A DNA stretch of 64,000 nucleotides from Bog-473 sp963783245 (lineage in GTDB: Bacteria; Actinomycetota; Acidimicrobiia; Acidimicrobiales; RAAP-2), in NCBI GenBank assembly GCA_963783245.1, contig CAWAMS010000004.1, positions 558,001 through 622,000 on the forward strand, written 5' to 3'. Positions 37,557-47,214 of this stretch are shown here, piece after piece. The notes below the pieces were generated by a model. It was not told the DNA's origin. It was given only the letters and a program-made list of their open reading frames with translations, and made no database searches. Every line of letters starts with the position of its first letter. Position 1 is the first letter of the stretch. The translations under genes and the position numbers were made by a program.

Positions 37557-39779
37557 ATGGTGACCCTGGCTCGGGTGACTCCCGTCACAGATGATGGGGA
37601 GCGCGCGTTCGAGGACATGATCGCCCCGCTGCTGGCGGAGTTCTCCGGCCACCGGCCCGACGACGACGTCGCGACCATCAGGTCCGCCGCCCGTGTCGCC
37701 CTTTCCGCGCACGACGGGCAGTTCCGACGCTCCGGCGAGCCGTACATCACGCACCCCATCGCCGTGGCGACCATCGTGGCCGAGCTCGGTCTCGACGCCC
37801 AGACCGTCGCCGGTGCCCTCTTGCACGACGCGGTGGAGGACACCGGCCTCACCCTCGAGTCGATCACCGAGGCCTTCGGCCCGGGTGTGGCCAAGGTGGT
37901 CGACGGGGTCACCAAGCTCGACCGGCTCCAATTCGACTCGAAGGAGGCGCAGCAGGCCGCCACCATCCGCAAAATGCTCGTGGCGATGGCCGACGACTGG
38001 CGGGTGCTGCTCATCAAGCTGGCGGACCGCCTGCACAACATGCGCACGCTCGCCGTCATGCCCGAATGGAAGCAGCGCCGCACGGCACAGGAGACGTTCG
38101 ATGTGTACGCGCCGTTGGCGCACCGCCTCGGTGTGCAGCAGGTGCGGTGGCAGCTCGAAGACCTCGCCTTCGCCACGCTGCACCCCAAGCGCTACGCCGA
38201 AATTGAGCAGATGGTGGCGGCACGGGCGCCGCAGCGCGAGGAGTATCTCGCCCGGGTCCTGGTCCACGTGAGGGAGCGGCTCGAGAACATGGGCGTCGAA
38301 GCCGACGTCACCGGTCGCCCGAAGCACCTGTGGAGCATCTACGAGAAGATGGTCGTGCGGGGCAAGGAGTTCGACGACATCAACGACCTGGTGGCCATCC
38401 GGGTCGTCGTGACGAGCGAGAAGGACTGCTGGGCCGCACTGGGGGCGATCCACGCCATCTGGGCCCCTGTCCAGGGACGATTCAAGGACTACATCAATAC
38501 GCCCAAGTTCAACATGTACCAGTCGTTGCACACGACGGTGATCGGGCTCGACGGCAACCCGGTCGAGGTCCAGATCCGCACGACGGCGATGCACCACCGG
38601 GCCGAGTACGGCATCGCCGCGCACTGGGGGTACAAGGAGAAGGAGGACGCCTCCTCCGACATGGCGTGGCTGCAGCGGATCGCCGACGTGGACCGCCAGA
38701 CCGACGACCCGATCGAGTTCCTCGAGGCGCTCAAGCTCGACCTCGAGCAGGACGAGGTCTACGTCTTCACGCCCAAGGGCAAGGTCATCGCGCTGCCGGC
38801 CCGGTCGACGCCGGTCGACTTCGCCTATGTCATCCACACCGAGGTGGGGCACCGCTGCATCGGGGCCCGTGTCAACGGCAGGCTGGTCCCGCTCGAGACA
38901 CAACTCAACTCGGCGGACACGGTCGAGATCTTCACCTCGAAGTCGCCCACGGCGGGGCCGTCCCGGGACTGGCTGCAGATAGTGGCCTCGACCAGGGCCC
39001 GGCACAAGATACGCCAGTGGTTCAGCCGGGAGCGCCGCGAGGACGCCATCGAGAACGGGCGGGAGGAGCTGGCGCGGGCGCTACGTCGCGACGGGCTGCC
39101 TCTGCACAAGCTGCTGGGTTCGTCGGCCATGCTCGAAGTCGCCGAGTCGATGCACCTGGCCGACCTCGATGCGTTGTACGCCGCCATCGGGGAATCGCAG
39201 GTCTCCGCCCAGTCCATCGTCCAACGCCTGGCACGGGCGCTGCGGGGCGGGGAGAACGAGCAGCTCCCCACCACGGCCTTGCGCGGTGTGCGCGGCCCCC
39301 GCCAGGGGCGCCGGACAGCGGCCGGGGTCTACGTGGAGGGTCTCGACGACATCATGATCCACCTCGCCCGGTGTTGTACGCCCGTGCCGGGCGACCAGAT
39401 CATCGGTTTCGTCACGCAGGGTCGCGGGGTCTCCGTACACCGGGCCGACTGCGCCAATGCGGCATCGCTGGCCGACCTGTCCAAGGAGCGCCTCATCGAG
39501 GTCGAGTGGGACCGGGGCAACGACGGTGTCTTCGTGGCGACGATAGAGGTGTTGGCGTTCGATCGTTCGCGGCTGCTGGCTGACGTCAGCCGGGTCGTGT
39601 CCGAGCACCACCTGAACATCGTGGCGGCCCGCACGGCGACCACGCCGGATCGGGTCAGTCGGATGGCTTTCGACGTCGAACTGGCGGACCCCACCCACCT
39701 GCATTCGCTCATCACGGCGCTCAAGCATCTCGACGGCGTCTTCGACGCCTATCGTCAGCTCCCCGGCAAGAAGGTCTGA
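37557..39779 (+). CDS. relA: Bifunctional (p)ppGpp synthetase/hydrolase RelA/SpoT (Rel)
   Basis: 740 residues, full-length and intact. Domain order: HD hydrolase (YITHPIAVATIVAEL, LLHDAVEDTGLT with HDXXED, DRLHNMRTL), synthetase (RPKHLWSIYEKM, GRFKDYINTPKFNMYQSLHT, HHRAEYGIAAHWGYKE), TGS (VYVFTPKGKVIALPARSTPV), then conserved helical/zinc-finger region (HLARCCTPVPGDQIIGFVT) and ACT domain (about 660-740). Both active sites look intact, so this single actinobacterial Rel would make and degrade the stringent alarmone. Its intact frame stands out among the broken neighbours. Confidence 0.95.
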   Translation: MVTLARVTPVTDDGERAFEDMIAPLLAEFSGHRPDDDVATIRSAARVALSAHDGQFRRSGEPYITHPIAVATIVAELGLDAQTVAGALLHDAVEDTGLTLESITEAFGPGVAKVVDGVTKLDRLQFDSKEAQQAATIRKMLVAMADDWRVLLIKLADRLHNMRTLAVMPEWKQRRTAQETFDVYAPLAHRLGVQQVRWQLEDLAFATLHPKRYAEIEQMVAARAPQREEYLARVLVHVRERLENMGVEADVTGRPKHLWSIYEKMVVRGKEFDDINDLVAIRVVVTSEKDCWAALGAIHAIWAPVQGRFKDYINTPKFNMYQSLHTTVIGLDGNPVEVQIRTTAMHHRAEYGIAAHWGYKEKEDASSDMAWLQRIADVDRQTDDPIEFLEALKLDLEQDEVYVFTPKGKVIALPARSTPVDFAYVIHTEVGHRCIGARVNGRLVPLETQLNSADTVEIFTSKSPTAGPSRDWLQIVASTRARHKIRQWFSRERREDAIENGREELARALRRDGLPLHKLLGSSAMLEVAESMHLADLDALYAAIGESQVSAQSIVQRLARALRGGENEQLPTTALRGVRGPRQGRRTAAGVYVEGLDDIMIHLARCCTPVPGDQIIGFVTQGRGVSVHRADCANAASLADLSKERLIEVEWDRGNDGVFVATIEVLAFDRSRLLADVSRVVSEHHLNIVAARTATTPDRVSRMAFDVELADPTHLHSLITALKHLDGVFDAYRQLPGKKV

Positions 39780-39795
39780 TCGTGAAAGGGAGCAG

Positions 39796-41081
39796 ATGAC
39801 CGGAGGCTCAGACGCGCCCGGGGCCGCGCCGCTCGCCCGTACACCGAAGGGCATGCACGACATACTGTGGCCCGAGTCAACCCGTTGGGAAGCTCTGGTC
39901 GCGCGCTTCGCCGCGCTCGTCGAGGGGGCAGGCTACGGGCTCGCCATCACCCCGATCCTCGAGCACGTGAGCATCTTCCATCGCGGGATCGGGGAGGCCA
40001 GTGACGTGGTCGGCAAGGAGATGTACACCTTCGCCGACCGCGACGGGCAGATCATGGCGCTGCGGCCCGAGGGGACGGCATCGATCGTGCGTGCCTTCGT
40101 GCAGCACCACCCCGTCCCGCCCTGGAAGGCCTGGTACGTGGCGCCCTCGTTCCGGCACGAGAATCCGCAGCACGGGCGGTACCGCCAGCACTTTCAGCTT
40201 GGTCTGGAGGCGCTCGGCCCTTCGGACGCCGACCTGGACGTCGAGGTCATCTCCCTGGCCTTCGAATTCCTGGCCGGCCTCGGCCTGCACCAGGTGACCC
40301 TCAAGGTGCACTCCATGGGCGATGGCACGTGCCGTCCCGGCTACACGGAGCTGCTGCGCGAGTTCCTGGCCGAGCGCCGTTCGCTGCTGTGCCTGCCCCA
40401 CCGGCCCGTTACGACCAGAACCCGCTGCGGGTCCTCGACTGCAAGACGCCCGAGTGCGAGGACGCCACCGAGGGTGCGCCCCGATTCGTGGACAACCTCT
40501 GTGAGCCCTGCACGGCGCACTTCGCCCGGGTACGGGCCGGGCTCGATGCGCTCGACATCCCCTACATCATCGACCATCGCCTCGTCCGTGGCTTCGACTA
40601 CTACACGCGGACCACGTTCGAATTCGCCTCGGGCGCCATCGATGCGGCCCAGAACGCGCTCGGGGGCGGTGGCCGCTACAACGGGTTGGTGGAGATGCTC
40701 GGCGGTGAGCCCACGCCCGGCATCGGCTTCGGCCTGGGCGTCGAGCGCATCCTCATCGGGTGTGACGCCGAAGGCGTCTATCCCACGCAGGCCCCTCCCT
40801 TGCACGCCTACGTGATCGACGTCACCGGCGGCGAGTCGGCCGTGCTGCTGACGGCCGAGCTCCGACGGGCCGGCTTTCGGGTCGACCGTGGCTTCGACAA
40901 CCGCTCCATGAAGTCACAGATCAAGTCCGCCGACCGGTCGGGCGCATTGGTGGCCGTCGTGCTCGGGGCCAAGGAACTGGAGGAGGGCACGATCAGCCTG
41001 CGCCCGCTCCGCAGCGAGGAAGGGCAGCGCACGGTGCCGCGGACCGACGTCGTCGCCGCGTTGCGGGCGCTGGTGCTCTGA
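39796..41081 (+). CDS. hisS: Histidyl-tRNA synthetase (one frameshift)
   Basis: 428 residues once one missing base near 40413 (CACCGGCCCGTTAC) is allowed. Class II motifs are seen: PKGMHDILWPES at the start, motif 2 PSFRHENPQHGRYRQHFQLG, histidine-specific LVRGFDYYTRTTFEF, and motif 3 PTPGIGFGLGVERI. The C-terminal anticodon domain runs from about residue 335. It charges tRNA-His and is essential. A GAAAGGGAG ribosome site precedes ATG 39796. The break occurs right before RYDQNPLRVLDCK. Confidence 0.92.
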
Positions 41082-41167
41082 GCACGGCACGATCCCGCCA
41101 CATGCCGCCGCCCGCGCATGACAGGCTGCATGACTGTTCGAACCGATAAAGGACCCCGCTCCACTCC

Positions 41168-42980
41168 ATGACTGATCACATCGCCCCCGCGGGCCCATCG
41201 AAAACCGGCCGACAGCGATTGCGCACGCACCTCTGCGGGGTGCTGCGCCCTGATCGACGAGGGGGCCAAGGTCACGGTGTGCGGCTGGGTCGGACGGCGC
41301 CGTGAGCACGGCGAGCACCTGGCCTTCATCGACCTGCGCGACCACACGGGCGTGATCCAGTGCGTCATCGACACGAAGGTGGACGTGCGCAGCGAATGGG
41401 TGATCGCCATTGAGGGGACGGTGCGGCGCCGGCCCGAGGGAACCGTCAATCCCGGGCTGGCCACAGGTGAGATCGAGATAGGCGACTGCACGGTGGTCGT
41501 CCTCAACGAGGCGGAGCCGCCACCCTTCTCCGTCGACGACCGGGACGAATCCGACGAGCAGGTGCGCCTGCGCTACCGCTACATCGACCTGCGGCGCCCG
41601 CGTCATGCAGCGCAACCTGCGCCTGCGGGCACGGGTCAACGCCGCCATCCGCGGCGCCATGGACCGGCAGGGGTTCTGCGAGGTCGAGACGCCGCTGCTC
41701 TGGGCCCCGACGCCGGAGGGCTCCCGCGAGTTCTCGGTGCCCAGCCGGCTGCACCACGGATCGTTCTACGCGTTGCCCCAGAGCCCGCAGCTGGCCAAGC
41801 AACTGCTCATGGTGGGCGGCTTCGACCGCTATTACCAGATCGCCCGCTGCCTGCGCGACGAGGACCTGCGGGCCGACCGCCAGTTCGAGTTCTCCCAGCT
41901 CGACATGGAGCTCTCGTTCGGCACGCAGGACGACGTGATGGCGTACGTGTCCGAGGCCGTGCTCGATGCGGCCGAGGCCGCCACGGGCGAGCGGCCGCCC
42001 CCGATCGCCCGCATGACCTGGTCCGACGCGCTCGAACGCTACGGCACCGACAAGCCCGATCTGCGCTTCGGGATGGAGCTGGTCGACCTGGCGGTGGAGT
42101 TCGCGCACACCGAGGTGCGCGCCTTCTCCGGCTCCCATCTCAAGGCGATGTGTGTCCCCGGCGGGGGCTCGTTCACGCGGTCGCGCCTCGACGCACTGGC
42201 CGAGCAGGCCAAGCGGGCGGGCGCGGCCGGGCTGGCGTGGTTCCGGGTCGTTGCCGGTGACGGAGGGAGCCGGGCTCACCTTCGATTCGCCGCTCAACCG
42301 CTTCCTGTCGGAGATCGAGCGGGCGGCACTCCTGGAGAAGACCGGTGCGCGAGGAGGGGGACCTCATCCTGGCCGTCTCGGACACCCACCGGATCGCCTG
42401 CACGACGTTGGGCACGCTGCGCGGTCGCGCTGGGCTCGCCGCCGGTCGGGCAGGGTCCGCACCGCTACGTGTGGGTGGTCGACTTCCCCATGTTCGACGG
42501 GGTCGATGCCGCGGGGAACCCGCAGCCGGCCCATCACCCCTTCACCATGCCGTACGAGGAGGACCTGCCGCTCCTCGACACCGTCCCCTTCGCCGTGCGT
42601 TCGCAGGCCTACGACCTCGTCCTCAACGGGTGGGAGTTGGGATCGGGCAGCGTCCGTATCCACCGACGGGACATCCAGTCGAGGATCTTCGACACGCTCG
42701 GGATCAGCGCCGAGGAGGCGGAGAGCCGGTTCGGCTTCCTGCTCAACGCGTTCCGCTACGGCGCACCGCCGCATGCCGGCTTCGCCTTCGGCATCGATCG
42801 CCTGGTGGCGGTCCTGGCCGGGGAGGAGAACATCCGCGAGGTGATCGCCTACCCGAAGACGCAGTCGGGCGCCGACCTCCTCACCGGTGCCCCCGAGCGC
42901 CCTGCCTGCCGGCATCCCTGGCCGAGCTGGGGATCCGCACCGTGGCCCCGCCCCCCACACCCGGTCCTGCGTCGACTTGA
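41168..42980 (+). CDS. aspS: Aspartyl-tRNA synthetase (about six frameshifts)
   Basis: 602 residues after correction, the bacterial AspRS size. Breaks lie near 41247, 41601, 42262, 42347, 42430 and 42888. The pieces join in order: VTVCGWVGRRREHGEHLAF (anticodon OB fold), SPQLAKQLLMVGGFDRYYQI and RCLRDEDLRADRQFEFSQLD (motif 2), GLTFDSPLNRFLSEIE (GAD insert), HRYVWVVDFPMF, and GFAFGIDRLVAVLAG (motif 3). Five corrections remove a base and one adds a base. The His in RREHGEH corresponds, as I recall, to the residue found in non-discriminating AspRS enzymes that also charge tRNA-Asn; this needs an alignment. Confidence 0.85.
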
Positions 42981-44303
42981 GTCTGTTCGCCGAGGCCGCC
43001 CACCGGAACCTGGAGCGCCAGGCGCCTCTTGCCGCACGCCTGCGGCCGCGCACGCTGGACGAAATGGTGGGCCAGGAGCATCTGGTCGGCTCCCGGCGCC
43101 CCGCTGCGCACGCTGGCCGAGAGCGACCGGGTCGGATCCGCCATCCTGTGGGGCCCTGCGGGGACGGGCAAGACCACCCTGGCCCGTCTTTTGGCGGCCA
43201 CCACGGCCAAGCACCTGGTCACGCTCTCGGCGACCGCAGCCGGCGTGAAGGACGTACGGGAGGCACTCGCCGAGGCCGAACGCCGGCTGGGCGAGCACGG
43301 GCAGGGCACCATGCTCTTCGTCGACGAGGTCCACCGGTTCAACAAGTCCCAGCAGGACGTGCTGTTGCCCGCGGTCGAGGACGGGCTGGTCGTGCTCATC
43401 GGCGCCACCACCGAGAATCCCTTCTTCGAGGTGAACCCCCCGTCTGTTGAGCCGATCCTCGTTGTGGCGGCTGCGCCCGCTCAGCCCGGAGAACCTGCGC
43501 ACGCTGATCGTGCGTGGTCTGGCGGCCGAGGACGCCGGGGCGACCGACGACGCCATCGATGCGGTCGTGGCCGCGTGCGAGGGGGACGCCCGGGCGGCGC
43601 TCACGACGATCGAGGTGGCGGTCGCTCTGGCGCGGGCGGCGCCGAAGGCCGGGGCGAGCGCCGGAGTGGGCGACGGCGGTGCGCGATCGTCCTGACCATC
43701 GAGGACATGGCCCGGGCCCGGGACGGCCGGCTCTTCCACCAGGGGGCCGACGAGCACTACGACCAGATCAGCGCACTGATCAAGAGCGTGCGCGGCTCGG
43801 ATCCCGACGCCGGCCTCTACTGGATGGCCCGCATGATCGAGGGCGGTGAGGACCCGCGCTTCCTGGCCCGGCGCCTGGTGATCCTGGCCAGCGAGGATAT
43901 CGGCCTGGCCGATCCTCAGGCCTTGCTGATCGCCGAGGCGGCGGCACGGGCGGTGGAGTACGTCGGCCTGCCCGAGGCGGCGCTGAACCTGGCCGAGGCG
44001 GTGATCTATCTGGCCCGGGCACCGAAGTCGAACTCGGTGATCGTCGCCCTCGGGCGGGCGCAGGAGGACGTGCGCTCAGGGGCGGCCCAGGAGGTTCCGT
44101 CGCATCTTCGCGACAGTCATTACAAGGCTGCGGGGTCGTTGGGCCACGGCGAGGGGTACGTCTATCCGCACGATGACCCATCGGGGGTGGTCGCGCAGCA
44201 GTATCGTCCTGAGGCGCTGGAAGGGCATGTGTACTACGAGCCGTCCCCCCACGGCGCTGAAGGTCCGGGCGAGCCGGGTCACGATCGAGAGGCAGGCGCT
44301 TGA
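42977..44303 (+). CDS. rarA: RarA/MgsA-type AAA ATPase (three frameshifts)
   Basis: 441 residues after correction (breaks near 43093, 43442 and 43682). SLFAEAAHRNLERQAPLAAR starts the protein. Walker A is GPAGTGKTTLARLLA, Walker B MLFVDEVHRFNKSQQD, sensor 1 VLIGATTENPFFEVNP, and the family-specific C-terminal region includes RRLVILASEDIGLADPQAL. RarA acts at stalled replication forks and gaps with the clamp and SSB. The start is a TTG overlapping the aspS stop (TTGA). Confidence 0.85.
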
Positions 44304-47168
44304 AGAACGCAATTCGCAGTGCCGCCTCGTGCGCTGCGGCACTGTGTGTGGGGGCATTGGCTCCCCTTGTCATCTCGGGGCGCCCTGGGGCCGCGGCCGG
44401 GCCGGTGCCGCAGTCGAGGGTCGCGTTGCGCGGCGAGCTGCCGAAGGTCCCGTCCGGGGTGACCCGCCTCGGGCCCGTCGCGGGCAGCCAGGTGCTGAAA
44501 CTCGACGTGGGGTTGGCCGGCCAGGACCCGACCGGGTTGGCCGACGCCGTGCGAGCGGTCTCCACACCGGGCTCGCCCGACTACCACCACTATCTGACGT
44601 CGGCGCAGTTCGCCTCGGCCTTCGGTCCGAGCGCGGCCGAGGTGGCGCAGGTGAGCAGCTCCCTGCGTGCGCAGGGCCTGACGGTGGGTACCCCCACCCC
44701 GGGCAGCGACCTGCTCCCGGTCAGCGGCACGGCGCGCACCGTGTCGACCGTTTTCGGCACCCCCCTCGAAGCGGTGCGCCTCCCCGGCGGCATCACCTCG
44801 AGGGTGAACACGGCTGCACCGGAGATCCCCGCCGCGCTGGCGCAGGACATCACCGGCATCGTCGGCCTCAGCAGCCTGGCCCGGGCGCACTCCCGGTTGC
44901 TGGCCGGGTCGAACGCCGGCGGTCGAAGGCGGGTCGACGGCGGTCACGGCGGTCGGCGGTCCCCGCCGGTGGACGGCGGGCGCGGCCACGCCTTCGGGCC
45001 GTGCGGTCGGTTCGCCGCAGGCCTGCAGTGCGGCGACGAGGGCGCCGCCGGTTCGTCGAACTACACGTCGACGCAGTTGGCCGACACCTACGGCCTGAGC
45101 CAGCTTCTGAATCGAGGGTCGGACGGGGGTGGGGCAGACCATCGGCGTCGTGGAGTTCGAGCAGTTCTCGAGCTCGGACATTTCGGCGTTCGAGAGCTGC
45201 TACGGGCTGAGCAATCCGACACGGGTCGTCACCGTCGACGCAACGCCGAGCGGTTCGGCGTCGGGCTCGGGCGAGGCGGCGCTCGACATCGAGCTGGCCG
45301 CCGTCAGCGCACCCTCGGCGTCCCTCGTCGTCTACGAGGCGCCGAACGATATCGATGTGGCGGCGCTCGATCTCTACAACCGCATTGCCACCGACGACGT
45401 GGCCCAGGTGGTGAGCACGAGTTGGGGCTTTTGCGAGCAGGACAACGACGCCGGGTGCCGCCACGCAGGAGAACAGCATCTTCGAGCGCATGGCCATGCA
45501 GGGCCAGACGATGATCGCCGCGTCGGGTGACTCGGGCTCGGAGGACTGTTTCGGTTCCGACGGCACGACCCGAGCTGGCGGTGGACGATCCGGGGAGTCA
45601 ACCCGACGTGGTGAGTGTGGGCGGAACGACGCTGGTCGGCGGGGCAACCGGGAGCCAGACGGTCTGGAACAACTGCCTCTCGCAGGCCTTCGGGCGTTGC
45701 CAGCAGCGACCCGGTGAACGGGGCCGGCGGAGGAGGGTTCTCGACGGTGTGGCCCCGGTCGTCATGGCAGCCTGCGCTCGGGAATGCGCCGAATGACAAC
45801 GGGTCGTGCCCGATCTCTCCCTCGATGCGGACCCCCACCACGGCGTGGTCGTCTACTTCGGCGGCTGGCTCGACTTCGGCGGCACGAGCGCCGTGGCGCC
45901 CTCTCTCGCCGGGTTCCTGGCGGACACCAACCAGGGCTGCAACGCCGACCGTCGGCCTCGTCAGCCCGGCGCTGTACGCGGCGGCGGGCAGCGGATCGAA
46001 TTTCACCAACGTCACCACGGGGAACAACGACTTCACGCGGGACGAATCAGCGGCCTGTACGCCGCCTCCAACGGGTTCAATCCGGCGACGGGCCTCGGCA
46101 CGCCCCAGGAGCAGAATCTTGCGATCGCCCTGCAGGGCGGCGACGGCTGTCCGACGGTCGAGAGCCTCAGCGCCACCTCCGATGCGGTCTCGGGCGGCCA
46201 AGCGATCACGATCAACGGCGCCGGCCTGGCCGACGCCACTGCGGTCAGTTTCGGCGCGGCCGGGGCGGGCACCATCGAGTCGACCAGCCGCGACCTCCAT
46301 CGTCGTCGCACCGCCCTCGCCGGGCAAGGATCTGTGCGTCAGTGTCACGGTCACCAACCCGCAGGGGACGTCGGTCGTCACGCCGGGCGCCGCCTTCGCG
46401 TTCGGCGGCCCGGGAAGCTGCGGCTACCGCTTCGTCGGTTCCGATGGCGGCATCTTCGACTTCGGCGATGCACCGTTCGAAGGCAGCACGGGGGCCATCA
46501 CGCTGCAGAAACCCATCGTGGGCATGGCGGCGACGCCGAGCGGGAACGGCTACTGGCTGGTCGCCTCCGATGGCGGGGTCTTCGCCTTCGGCGATGCACC
46601 GTTCTACGGCTCCGAAGGTGCGACCCACCTCAACCAACCCATCGTCGGCATGGCGTCGACGCCCGACGGGCGCGGCTACTGGCTGGTGGCGTCGGACGGC
46701 GGCATCTTCTCCTTCGGCGATGCCCCGTTCTACGGCTCCACCGGCGCCATCCACCTCAACCAGCCCATCGTGGGCATGGCGGCGACGCCCGGCGGCGGCG
46801 GCTACTGGCTGGTCGCCTCCGACGGCGGCATCTTCTCCTTCGGGGACGCCCAGTTCTACGGCTCCACCGGCGCCATCCACCTCAACCAGCCCATCGTGGG
46901 CATGGCGGCGACGCCCGGCGGCGGCGGGTACTGGCTGGTCGCCTCCGACGGCGGCATCTTCTCCTTCGGGAACGCACAGTTCTACGGCTCCACCGGCGCC
47001 ATCCACCTCAACCAGCCCATCGTGGGCATGGCGGCGACGCCCAGCGGGATCGGGTACTGGCTGGTCGCCTCCGACGGCGGGGTGTTCGCCTTCGGCGATG
47101 CCCCGTTCTTCGGCTCCACCGGCGCCATCCACCTGAACCAGCCGATCGTCGGCATCGCGGACGCCTGA
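44300..47168 (+). CDS. Secreted S53 (sedolisin) peptidase with TIG and 42-residue repeats (eight or more frameshifts)
   Basis: About 954 residues after correction. TTG start overlapping the rarA stop, preceded by GAGAGG. A signal peptide (about 1-32) and a pro-kumamolisin activation domain (YHHYLTSAQFASAFGPS) come first. The catalytic domain carries GEAALDIELA (Glu and Asp), IAASGDSGSEDCFG (oxyanion Asp) and FGGTSAVAPSLAGF (catalytic Ser), the S53 set. A TIG/IPT-like domain (about 610-700) and six GYWLVASDGG repeats end the protein. Breaks occur near 45125, 45470, 45565, 45705, 45805, 45950, 46045 and 46292; the segment 44915-45050 may hold two more. Sedolisins work at acid pH outside the cell. 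The gene lies between rarA and alaS, which I recall as near neighbours elsewhere. Confidence 0.75.
46422..47165 (+). repeat. Six tandem 126-base coding repeats (GYWLVASDGGIFSFGDA units)
   Basis: Units begin at 46422, 46548, 46674, 46800, 46926 and 47052, each 42 codons; the last is shortened to 38. The core is GYWLVASDGGIFSFGDA, then FYGSTGAIHLNQPIVGMAAT and a TPxG turn. The units from 46674 to 46926 are almost identical at DNA level, indicating recent expansion or gene conversion. The WLVASDGG/FGDA spacing suggests a beta-propeller or beta-solenoid; I recall this repeat as common in secreted proteins of Acidimicrobiia-like genomes. Confidence 0.85.
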
Positions 47169-47214
47169 GGGGCCTGGACCATCAGCCCAGGTGGCCGCCG
47201 GTAAGCTCGTCGTC

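Noticed and set aside
37161..39005. A 614-residue minus-strand frame opposite secF/relA
   Set aside because: Antisense to intact relA motifs; composition is typical of a GC-rich shadow.
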